Positions 42,800-55,069 of a stretch of 64,000 nt of DNA are shown here, piece by piece. Numbering within the stretch: position 1 is the first letter of the stretch; each line of letters opens with the position of its first letter. Under the pieces are notes generated by a model. It did no database searches and was not told the DNA's origin. It worked only from the letters and a program-made list of their open reading frames with translations. Made by a program: the position numbers and the translations under genes. The stretch is from Streptomyces sp. SKN60 (lineage in GTDB: Bacteria > Actinomycetota > Actinomycetes > Streptomycetales > Streptomycetaceae), in contig NZ_JAHTMW010000012.1 of NCBI RefSeq assembly GCF_026236535.1, positions 212,294 to 276,293 of the forward strand, written 5' to 3'.

Positions 42800-43680
42800 C
42801 GCCGGACCCCTTGACCCCGGCCGCCCGCGCCCTGTGCGACGCGATGTCGGCGGGCTTCCCGCGCCCCGAGGACGGCGCGGCGGCACTGCGGGCGGCGGCG
42901 CGGACCCACCTGGGCGAGCTCCCGCCGGGCGCCGGCGCCGTCGACACGTACGCGAAGGACGTCCCCGTCCGCGTGTACGAGGGCGAGGCCGACCTGGTCG
43001 TCGTCTTCGCGCACGGCGGCGGCTGGGTGCTGTGCGACCTGGACACCCACGACCGGCTGTGCCGCGCCCTCGCCGCCCGCAGCGGCGCGACGGTCGTCTC
43101 CGTCGACTACCGCCGCGCCCCCGAGCACCGCTTCCCGGCCGCCGAGGACGACGTGTACGCGGCCCTGGAATGGGCCGCCGCCCGGCACCCCGGCCGCCCC
43201 CTCGTCCTGGCCGGCGACTCCAGCGGCGGCAACCTCGCAGCGGCCTGCGCCCCGCGCGCCCGTGACCGCGGCGGCCCCGCGCTCGCCGGTCAGCTGCTGC
43301 TCTACCCGGTCCTGGACCACCGGCTGGACGGCGGGTCGGCGGCCACCTACGCGGAGGGCTTCTTCCACACCACCGCCCATATGCGCTGGTACTGGCAGCA
43401 GTATCTGGGCCCCGACGGAGACCCCGGCGCCGCCTCCCCCGGCCTGGCGACCGACGTCTCCGGCCTCCCGCCGACCCTGATCGTCCTCGCCGACTGCGAC
43501 CCCCTCCGCGACGAGGGCCTCGCCTACGCCCGCCGTCTCTCGTCATCCGGCGTCCCGACCCACGTCCAGCTCCACACGGGCATGTTCCACGGCTTCCTGG
43601 GCGGCCTGGGAGTGCTCCCGGAGGCGGACCGGGCTCTGGACGCAGCGGCGGCCTGGCTCAGGTCCCTCGTCTGCCCGTAG
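42796..43680 (+). CDS. HSL-family alpha/beta hydrolase (esterase)
   Basis: 294-residue hormone-sensitive-lipase family esterase. Oxyanion motif HGGGW, nucleophile Ser in LVLAGDSSGGNLAAA, acid Asp in LADCDPLRDEG and His in TGMFHGFLGGLG complete the triad. ATG overlaps the SDR stop (ATGA). Monooxygenase (Baeyer-Villiger-like or hydroxylating) plus SDR plus esterase suggests oxidation, redox adjustment and ester/lactone hydrolysis of one substrate. Confidence 0.88.
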   Translation: MTPDPLTPAARALCDAMSAGFPRPEDGAAALRAAARTHLGELPPGAGAVDTYAKDVPVRVYEGEADLVVVFAHGGGWVLCDLDTHDRLCRALAARSGATVVSVDYRRAPEHRFPAAEDDVYAALEWAAARHPGRPLVLAGDSSGGNLAAACAPRARDRGGPALAGQLLLYPVLDHRLDGGSAATYAEGFFHTTAHMRWYWQQYLGPDGDPGAASPGLATDVSGLPPTLIVLADCDPLRDEGLAYARRLSSSGVPTHVQLHTGMFHGFLGGLGVLPEADRALDAAAAWLRSLVCP

Positions 43681-43808
43681 GAACGCGTCCGCGTGGATTC
43701 GAACGCGCCGCGGCGCCCTACCCAGTCGTCCGGTCGGGGACATTCGGGGGGCGCCGCGCTCAGTTCCGTACGTCGTTGTACGGGACGTCAGAGGGGTGAT
43801 CCGGCGGA

Positions 43809-45261
43809 TCAGACCATCAGGGAACGGTCCGTCGGGCGGATCGGGGCCGGCAGGGAGCTGGCACCCGTCAGGTGGCGGTCGACGCCGCGGGCGGCCGAGC
43901 GGCCCTCCGCGATGGCCCACACGATCAGGGACTGACCGCGGCCGGCGTCACCGGCGACGAAGACGCCATCGACATTGGTGGCGAAGTCCGCGTCACGGGC
44001 GATGTTACCCCGCTCGTCGAGGTCCAGACCAAACTGCGCGACCAGGCCGTTCTCGACGTCGGTGCCGGTGAAGCCCATCGCGAGCGTGACCAGCTGGGCG
44101 GGGATCCTGCGCTCCGTGCCCGGCTTCTGGGTCAGCTTGCCGTCGACGAACTCGACCTCGACGAGGTGCAGGAACTGGACGTTGCCGTCCTCGTCGCCCT
44201 CGAAGTGGGTGGTGGAGACGGAGTAGACCCGCTCGCCGCCCTCCTCGTGGGCCGAGGTGACCTTGTAGAGCATGGGGAAGGTCGGCCAGGGCTGGCCGGC
44301 GTTCCGCTCCTCGCCCGGCTTGGGCATGATCTCCAGCTGGGTGACCGAGGCCGCGCCCTGGCGGTGCGCCGTGCCGACGCAGTCCGCGCCGGTGTCGCCG
44401 CCGCCGATGACGACCACGTGCTTGCCCTCGGCGGTGATCGGCGGGGCGACGAAGTCGCCCTCCTGCACCTTGTTGGCGAGCGGCAGGTACTCCATCGCCT
44501 GGTACACGCCCTTGAGCTCCCGGCCCGGGACGGGCAGGTCGCGGGCGGTGGTGGCGCCGGCCGCGACGACGACCGCGTCGAAGCGCTTACGCAGGTCGGT
44601 CGCGGTGATGTCGCGGCCCACCTCGACGCCGGTGCGGAACTTGGTGCCCTCCGCGCGCATCTGCTCGATGCGGCGGTTGATGTGCCGCTTCTCCATCTTG
44701 AACTCGGGGATGCCGTAGCGCAGCAGACCGCCGATGCGGTCGGCCCGCTCGTACACCACCACGGTGTGGCCGGCCCGGGTCAGCTGCTGGGCGGCGGCGA
44801 GACCCGCCGGGCCCGAGCCGATCACGGCGACGGTCTTGCCGGAGAGGCGCTCGGGCGCCTGCGGCTTGACGTCGCCTCCGTCCCACGCCTTGTCGATGAT
44901 CGAGACCTCGACGTTCTTGATGGTGACGGCCGGCTGGTTGATGCCGAGCACGCACGCCGACTCGCACGGAGCCGGGCACAGGCGGCCGGTGAACTCCGGG
45001 AAGTTGTTGGTGGCGTGCAGCCGCTCCGACGCCGCCGACCAGTCCTCGCGGTAGGCGTAGTCGTTCCACTCGGGGATCAGGTTCCCGAGCGGGCAGCCGT
45101 TGTGGCAGAACGGGATGCCGCAGTCCATGCAGCGGCCGGCCTGCTTGCTGATGATCGGCAGCAGGGAGCCGGGGACGTAGACCTCGTTCCAGTCCTTGAC
45201 GCGCTCGGCGACGGGCCGGGTCCTGGCGACCTCGCGGCCGGTGGTGAGAAAGCCCTTCGGG

Positions 45262-45269
<8 letters not shown>
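43809..45269 (-). CDS. gltD: Glutamate synthase small subunit
   Basis: 486-residue NADPH-dependent small subunit of glutamate synthase (GOGAT), feeding electrons to GltB. N-terminal Fe-S cysteines are in MDCGIPFCHNGCPLGN and LCPAPCESACVLG; FAD motif VAVIGSGPAGLAAAQQL, NADPH motif VVVIGGGDTGADCVGTA, and C-terminal VFVAGDAGRGQSLIVWAIAE. Overlaps gltB by 8 bp. Normal length. Confidence 0.96.
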
Positions 45270-49836
<4,567 letters not shown>

Positions 49837-49899
49837 CGGCTCTCCCGTCGTCGTCGTGGCATATGCAGCAGCCGAGGGACGACGTTGGCCCTCCGCGAA

Positions 49900-49915
49900 A
49901 TTTCGTGCAGGTTAC
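49900..49915 (-). promoter_or_regulatory. Candidate GlnR half-box upstream of gltB
   Basis: On the minus strand GTAAC-N6-GAAAT matches the gTnAC-n6-GaAAC half of the actinobacterial GlnR box except for the last base. It overlaps a 10-bp palindrome (49896-49905). Only one half is clear, so confidence is limited. Confidence 0.4.
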
Positions 49916-50294
49916 ATGATGGCTGGCTTCTCGGAAAGTGGATAGCTCATTCCAGCATGCGGACACCACCGATACGGGCGGTGGCGGGTGGTTCAGCTGT
50001 GGGGTACGGGAATCGCGGTGCGACGAAGGCGTTTCCCGTGGGGAACGGACCGGGACCCTGGGGTGCGGGTGGACCGTCACAGAGCGGGCGTCATTGCCCG
50101 CGGCGCTTGTGCCTCATGCCCGCCGAACGGAACTTCGAAACCGCCCGGTAACCGGCTAGATATGTGGCGCTGTGCATAGTGTCTCACCGGAACGGCGGAT
50201 CCGCCCAGGGAGATACGTCACAGAGACAGGGTGCCCGGTCGGCCCTACGGGCGCACGGCGAGCGGCGAGCGGCGAGGGTAGGCAGCAGGCGGAA
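49916..50294. other. Intergenic region upstream of gltB, no convincing gene
   Basis: About 380 bp without a supported gene. Short frames on the plus strand start near 49938 and 49988 but lack ribosome sites and recognisable protein sequence. The stretch near 50263-50278 has three GGCGAGC-like heptamers. The gltB promoter should lie at its left end. Confidence 0.5.
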
Positions 50295-50316
50295 GGCCCC
50301 CGCGGGTGCGGGGGCC
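50295..50316 (-). terminator. Hairpin terminator after the VIT transporter gene
   Basis: GGCCCCCGC (50295-50303), GGGT loop, GCGGGGGCC (50308-50316), about 80 bp beyond the transporter stop codon. Confidence 0.7.
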
Positions 50317-50350
50317 TGTGGGGGGCCTGGGCGCGGCGGTGAAGCCGTTC

Positions 50351-50409
50351 TCGTACGGCTGGAGCACGGCCCGTACGGCTGGAGCGCGCTCGTACGGTCA
50401 GAGCGCGGC
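50351..50409. repeat. 20-bp tandem repeat across the VIT gene stop codon
   Basis: Units of the form CGTACGGCTGGAGCRCGGC at 50351, 50371 and a diverged third at about 50391 that contains the stop codon (50398-50400) and last codons of the transporter gene. Confidence 0.7.
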
Positions 50410-51126
50410 GCCGAAGAGCATGCCGAGCCCGTACGTCACGGCCGCGGCGGCACCGCCGAGGACGAGCTGGCGCAGTCCGCTGAACCACCAGCTGCGGGCG
50501 GTCACCCGGGCGACCAGGGCGCCGCAGGCGAAGAGCCCGAGGAGCGCGAGCAGCACGGCCGGCCAGAGCGCGGTCGCGCCGAGCAGATACGGCAGGACGG
50601 GCAGCAGGGCGCCGAGCGCGAAGGAGCCGAAGGACGACACCGCGGCGACCGTCGGCGACGGCAGGTCGTCGGGGTCGATGCCCAGCTCCTCGCGGGCGTG
50701 GATCTCCAGCGCCTGCTCCGGGTCCCGGGACAGCTGCATCGCGACCTCGCGGGCGAGCGCGGGCTCGACGCCGCGGGAGACGTAGAGCGCGGCCAGCTCC
50801 TCCATCTCGTCGATCGGGTGCTTGCGCAACTGGCGTCGCTCGACGTCCAGTTCGGCCTGGACCAGCTCACGCTGCGAGGCGACGGAGGTGTATTCGCCCG
50901 CGGCCATCGAGAAGGCGCCGGCGGCGAGACCGGCGAGACCGGTGATGACGACGGTCTGCGAGGAGACCGCGCCGCCGGCGACACCGGTCATGAGCGCCAG
51001 GTTGGAGACGAGTCCGTCCATCGCGCCGAAGACCGCGGGGCGCAGCCAGCCGCCGTTGACGTCACGGTGGGTGTGGTTGTCGCGGTGGGCTTCGTGGAGC
51101 GGCGCGACGGCTTCGATGATGGACAT
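50398..51126 (-). CDS. VIT1/CCC1-family Fe(II)/Mn(II) transporter
   Basis: 242-residue VIT-family metal exporter/sequestration protein. N-terminal HEAHRDNHTHRDVNGGWLRPAVFGAMDG leads TM1; SMAAGEYTSVASQRELVQAE is the conserved family segment; a cytoplasmic metal-binding helical loop (QLRKHPIDEMEELAALYVSR) and three C-terminal spans follow. GGGGAG ribosome site. An iron-box-like sequence about 100 bp upstream suggests iron control. Confidence 0.9.
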   Translation of the reverse strand: MSIIEAVAPLHEAHRDNHTHRDVNGGWLRPAVFGAMDGLVSNLALMTGVAGGAVSSQTVVITGLAGLAAGAFSMAAGEYTSVASQRELVQAELDVERRQLRKHPIDEMEELAALYVSRGVEPALAREVAMQLSRDPEQALEIHAREELGIDPDDLPSPTVAAVSSFGSFALGALLPVLPYLLGATALWPAVLLALLGLFACGALVARVTARSWWFSGLRQLVLGGAAAAVTYGLGMLFGAAL

Positions 51127-51226
51127 GCTTCTCCCCTGTCTTCGCTGCGGGTTCGGCAGCCCCGCCCCCTTCGACATCCTCGAAAATACGCCCGATGTAA
51201 GGGGCTCGCCAGCAAGGCAGGCCGTA

Positions 51227-51245
51227 CTTACTAAGGCTGACCTTG
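51227..51245 (-). promoter_or_regulatory. Iron-box-like site (DmdR1/IdeR type) upstream of the VIT gene
   Basis: CTTACTAAGGCTGACCTTG matches 11 of 19 positions of the consensus TTAGGTTAGGCTAACCTAA, including the core AGGCT-ACCT, and is centred about 110 bp upstream of the transporter start. Confidence 0.45.
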
Positions 51246-51364
51246 CCGTTCGCGCGGGGACCGGAGGGAACTGACACACCGTCACCCGGGTGACAGAAAC
51301 GTTTCCGTGAAGGGTGTGTGCCCCCGCGTGGCAGAGATGGGGGAGAGCACGGAAGGGGTACGGA

Positions 51365-52399
51365 ATGAGGACCGGCGACGCGACTGTCAGGGCGGGGACG
51401 GGCGGGGCGGCGAGAACGGCGGGCGAGGTGCGGGAACGGGCGCGGGGGGCGTTGCTCGGCCTCGCGGTGGGCGACGCGCTCGGCGCGCCCGCGGAGAATC
51501 TGCGGCCCTCGGAGATCCGCCGTCGCTGGGGCCGGATCGAGGGCTTCGTGGCGGACCGCCCGGCCGGTACCGACGACACCGAGTACGCCATCTTCTCGGG
51601 CCTGTTGCTCGCCCGGCACGGCTCCGCCCTGACCGTGGCCCATGTCGAACGGGCCTGGCACCACTGGATCGCCGACCTCGACGAAGGCCCGTTCCGGGGC
51701 GCGGGCTTCTCGGAGCGCGGCACCCTGGAGAACCTGCGGCGGGGCCTCGCCGCGCCCATCTCGGCCCAGCACCGGCACGCCTGGAGCGACGGTCTCGCGA
51801 TGCGGGCGGCACCCTTCGGGGTCTTCGCGGCGGGCCGCCCGGCGGAGGCGGCGCGGCTCGTCTCCATCGACGGCAGCGTCAGCCACGAGGGCGAGGGCAT
51901 CTACGGCGGCCAGGCGGTGGCGGCGGGCGTCGCGGCGGCGATGGACGGCGCGAGTGTCACCTCCGTCATCGCGGCCGCCCTCTCCGTGGTCCCGATGGAC
52001 TCCTGGACCGCCCGCTCGATGCGCCGCGCGGTGGTGGCGGCCCAGCGCGTCGAGCCGGACCCGCTGACCCGGGAGCGCGCGGTGCGCTCCGCCGTCGTCA
52101 TCGGCGGCTACCCCTGGACCGACCTCGCCCCCGAGGCCGTCGCCCTCGCCTTCGGCGCCTTCGCCGCGGCCCGCGGCGACTTCCGCACCTCGGTCCTCAC
52201 CGCCGTCAACATGGGCCGCGACGCCGACACCACCGCCGCCGTCGCCGGCGCCCTCGCCGGCGCCCTGGGCGGCGCCGCCGCGATCCCGCCCGAATGGGCC
52301 TCCGTCATCCCCCCGGTCGCCGGCTCCTGCCTCCCCTCCATGCGCGGCTACCACGTCCTCGACATCGCCGACCTGCTCACCCCGGAGGGAGAGTCCTGA
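51365..52399 (+). CDS. ADP-ribosylglycohydrolase-family protein 1
   Basis: 344-residue all-helical ARH-fold protein. Family metal-site motifs appear intact: GDALG (36-40), TDDT (69-72) and GRDADT (284-289), which in characterised ARHs hold two Mg ions and the ADP-ribose. SVSHEGEGIYGGQAVAAGVA is the usual central helix. Substrate could be ADP-ribosyl-protein, O-acetyl-ADP-ribose or another N/O-riboside. First of four consecutive homologues; ATG after GGAAGGGG; stop overlaps the next start (TGATG). Confidence 0.88.
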   Translation: MRTGDATVRAGTGGAARTAGEVRERARGALLGLAVGDALGAPAENLRPSEIRRRWGRIEGFVADRPAGTDDTEYAIFSGLLLARHGSALTVAHVERAWHHWIADLDEGPFRGAGFSERGTLENLRRGLAAPISAQHRHAWSDGLAMRAAPFGVFAAGRPAEAARLVSIDGSVSHEGEGIYGGQAVAAGVAAAMDGASVTSVIAAALSVVPMDSWTARSMRRAVVAAQRVEPDPLTRERAVRSAVVIGGYPWTDLAPEAVALAFGAFAAARGDFRTSVLTAVNMGRDADTTAAVAGALAGALGGAAAIPPEWASVIPPVAGSCLPSMRGYHVLDIADLLTPEGES

Positions 52400-53937
52400 T
52401 GAGCGCAGACCTGACGACCACGGCAACGCCGAACCGAGGCGGCGAGGAATGGTCTTCGACGAGTTCGGAGGACCGCGCGGAGGCGCCAGGCGCCCAGCCC
52501 GACGGGCGGGTGGACGGCCGGCCCGACGCCGGGGGCGGAGCCGGGGGCGGAGCCGGTGGGCAGGGTGCGCAGGCACGCCTCGGCGCGCCGACCGACTCGG
52601 CTGCGGCAGCGGCAGCGGCAGCGGCAGCGGCAGCGGCGGGCGCGAATCCCGGCGAAGCCGGGCCGCAGGGTCGCGCCGCCCGCCGATCCGGCGAAGCCGC
52701 CACCGCCGAAAGGGCCCGGCCCGCCGCGCCCACCGGGCGCCGGGCGCCGGTGCTGGGGGTGCGCAGGCGGGGGCGGGGCGCGGCGCGACGCGAGGGGATC
52801 GAGGGGGTGTTGCTCGGGATGGCGGCCGGGGACGCGGCCGGGTGGCCGGCGGCACGGCACCGGGCGGCGCGGATGCCGGAGTGGACACGGCGGCTCACGC
52901 GGGAGCTGGACACGTTCGCCGAGGAGAACGCGACGACGACGCTGCCCGTACCGATCGCGCTGAACCAGCCGCCCGAGCCCCTCCGCCTCGGGCCCTCGGA
53001 CGACGCCGAGTGGGCGGTGTTCACGGCGGAGGCGCTGCTCGCGGCGGCGGGACCGCTGTTCCGGACGCTCGCGCCCGAGCGGCGGCTGCGGGCCGCCGTC
53101 GACCAGGCGTGGAACGCGCTCGCGAGCCAGGTCGCCGCCGCGGCCGCCCGCGCGCCCGAGGTCGAGTCCGCCGTGCTCCCGCTGCGGGCGCGGATCTCGG
53201 TGCGGGCCGGGCTCGGGAACCTGGCGACCGGACTGCGGCCGCCCGCGACCGGGCACGACAACCCGCACTACTTCGACGACGCCGCCTGCGTCCGCGCCGC
53301 CGTGCTCGCCCTCGTCCACCCCGGGGACCCCCAGGCGGCGGCCGCGCTCGCCGAGTTCGACGCGCGGTACACGCAGGACGGCGACGGCGTGCACGGCGCC
53401 CGGGCCATGGCCGCGGCGGTCGCGGCGGCGCTCGGCGGCGCGTCGGCGGCGGACGCGGTGGGGGCGGCGCTCGCCCAGCTGCCGCCCGTGACGGAGATCG
53501 GCCGCAACGCCCGCCACGCCGTCCAGCTGGCCCGCACCGCCACCACCGCCTTCGAGCTGGTCCCGCTCCTGGAGCACCAGATCGTCGACCACGTCTACAG
53601 CTACGGCATCGCCGCCGCCGAGACCGTCCCGGTCGCCCTCGCGCTCGCGCTCGCCGCGCGCGGCGACATGACCGCCGCCGTACCGGCCGCCGTCTGTCTG
53701 TCCCGGGTCGCCGACTCCGCTCCGGCCCTCGCGGGCGCGCTCACCGGCGCGCTGGGCGGCGGCGGTTCGGTGCCGGCGACCTGGCGGGCCGCCTGCCGCA
53801 CCCTCGCGGGCTGCGCCCTGCCCCGCCTCGCGGGCACCGACCTGGTCGAACTCGCCGGTCTCCTCGCAGCCACGGAACCGATCACCCCGGGTGGACAATT
53901 CCGGCATGACGCCTCAAACTCACCCCACTCTGGATGA
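52399..53937 (+). CDS. ADP-ribosylglycohydrolase-family protein 2, degenerate metal site
   Basis: 512 residues. The first ~125 are low-complexity: Gly/Ala/Asp-rich, a run of 13 alanines (68-80) coded by a GCGGCA hexanucleotide repeat, and Arg/Pro. The ARH domain follows (GIEGVLLGMAAGDAAGWP), but the metal motifs deviate: DDA instead of DDT (201-203) and RVADS instead of RDADT (436-440), losing one of the two C-terminal aspartates. It may be a non-hydrolysing binder or partner of its neighbours. Its last 32 bp overlap the next gene start in another frame. Start coupled to protein 1. Confidence 0.82.
   Translation: MSADLTTTATPNRGGEEWSSTSSEDRAEAPGAQPDGRVDGRPDAGGGAGGGAGGQGAQARLGAPTDSAAAAAAAAAAAAAGANPGEAGPQGRAARRSGEAATAERARPAAPTGRRAPVLGVRRRGRGAARREGIEGVLLGMAAGDAAGWPAARHRAARMPEWTRRLTRELDTFAEENATTTLPVPIALNQPPEPLRLGPSDDAEWAVFTAEALLAAAGPLFRTLAPERRLRAAVDQAWNALASQVAAAAARAPEVESAVLPLRARISVRAGLGNLATGLRPPATGHDNPHYFDDAACVRAAVLALVHPGDPQAAAALAEFDARYTQDGDGVHGARAMAAAVAAALGGASAADAVGAALAQLPPVTEIGRNARHAVQLARTATTAFELVPLLEHQIVDHVYSYGIAAAETVPVALALALAARGDMTAAVPAAVCLSRVADSAPALAGALTGALGGGGSVPATWRAACRTLAGCALPRLAGTDLVELAGLLAATEPITPGGQFRHDASNSPHSG
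52603..52645 (+). repeat. Hexanucleotide microsatellite coding poly-alanine
   Basis: About six consecutive GGCAGC units within the second ARH gene, coding its poly-alanine run; frame-neutral on slippage. Confidence 0.8.
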
Positions 53938-55069
53938 CCGCATCACCGGCAGCCTCCTCGGGGCCGCCGTGGGCGACGCCCTCGGCGGCCCCGTCGAGGG
54001 CTACACCCCCGAACAGATCGTGGAACGCCACGGCGGCCGCGTCACCGGCATCGTCGGCCCCTGGAACGGCGCCGACTGGCGCACCGCCCGCCCCATCGCG
54101 CCGTACCACAAGGGCGACGGGCACGTCACCGACGACACCCTGATGACCCACGCCCTGATCAGGGTGTACGAGAAGGTCCGCGACCACCTCGACGCGTACG
54201 CGGTCGCCGAGCACCTGGTCCCCGAACTCATCGGCCGCCCGGTCTGGATCCCGGAACTGGAGGCGGAGGCGCTGCCCCTCCAGCGGGTCTTCCTGGCCGA
54301 GAAGTGGATCGTCGCCCGGCTCCACTACGGGCACGCCGACCCGCGCGAGGCCGGCACCGGAAACATCGTCAACTGCGGCGCCGCGATGTACATGGCCCCG
54401 GTCGGCCTGGTCAACGCCGCGCACCCGGCCGCCGCGTACGCCGAGGCGGTCGACATCGCGGGCGCCCACCAGTCCTCGTACGGACGCGAGGCCGCCGGCG
54501 TCTTCGCGGCCGCCGTCGCCGCGGCCTGCGCGCCCGGCGCGACCCCGCGCTCGGTCGTGGACACGGCGCTCGCCCTCGCCAAGGACGGCACCCGCGCGGC
54601 GATCGAGGCGGTCGCCGAAGTCGGCGACGCGCACCGGGACTTCGAGACCGCGCTCGCCCCGCTGCGCCGGGCCGTCGCCCCCTTCGACTCCGTCGGCCCC
54701 GACTACCGCGCCCCCTCCCTGGACGCCCGCCGCCCCTCCCGGACCCACGCCATCGAGGAACTGCCCGTCGCCCTCGGCATGCTTCTCGTCGGCGACGGCG
54801 ACTACCGCCGTACGGTCCTCGGCGCCGTCAACTACGGCCGCGACTGCGACTCCATCGCCACCATGGCCGGCGCGCTCGCCGGCGCCCTGCACGGCGAGTC
54901 CGCCGTCCCGGCGGAGTGGGCGAAACAGGTCGCCGAGGCCAGCCGCCTGGACCTGCACGCCCCGGCCGCCGCCCTGACCGCCGTCACCCACGAGATCTTC
55001 GCCCGCGACACGGCCCGCCGCCGCGCCCACGAGTCGGCGTACGCGACCCTGACGGGCGCGGCCCGATGA
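53906..55069 (+). CDS. ADP-ribosylglycohydrolase-family protein 3
   Basis: 387-residue ARH protein with apparently intact catalytic motifs: GDALGGPVEGYT (23-34), TDDT (75-78) and GRDCDS (311-316). Inserted loops around YHKGDGHV and VWIPELEAEALPLQRVFLAEKW distinguish it from protein 1. ATG 53906 lies inside the end of gene 2; a GTG at 53891 is an alternative. Stop overlaps the fourth gene (ATGA). Substrate not predictable beyond the family. Confidence 0.87.
   Translation: MTPQTHPTLDDRITGSLLGAAVGDALGGPVEGYTPEQIVERHGGRVTGIVGPWNGADWRTARPIAPYHKGDGHVTDDTLMTHALIRVYEKVRDHLDAYAVAEHLVPELIGRPVWIPELEAEALPLQRVFLAEKWIVARLHYGHADPREAGTGNIVNCGAAMYMAPVGLVNAAHPAAAYAEAVDIAGAHQSSYGREAAGVFAAAVAAACAPGATPRSVVDTALALAKDGTRAAIEAVAEVGDAHRDFETALAPLRRAVAPFDSVGPDYRAPSLDARRPSRTHAIEELPVALGMLLVGDGDYRRTVLGAVNYGRDCDSIATMAGALAGALHGESAVPAEWAKQVAEASRLDLHAPAAALTAVTHEIFARDTARRRAHESAYATLTGAAR

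Noticed and set aside
49938..50159. Small plus-strand gene between gltB and the VIT gene
   Set aside because: No ribosome site, no similarity to any family I know, Arg/Gly-biased composition.
52603..52645. Possible frameshift or assembly error at the GGCAGC run
   Set aside because: The frame stays open to a complete ARH domain and the run is a multiple of three.
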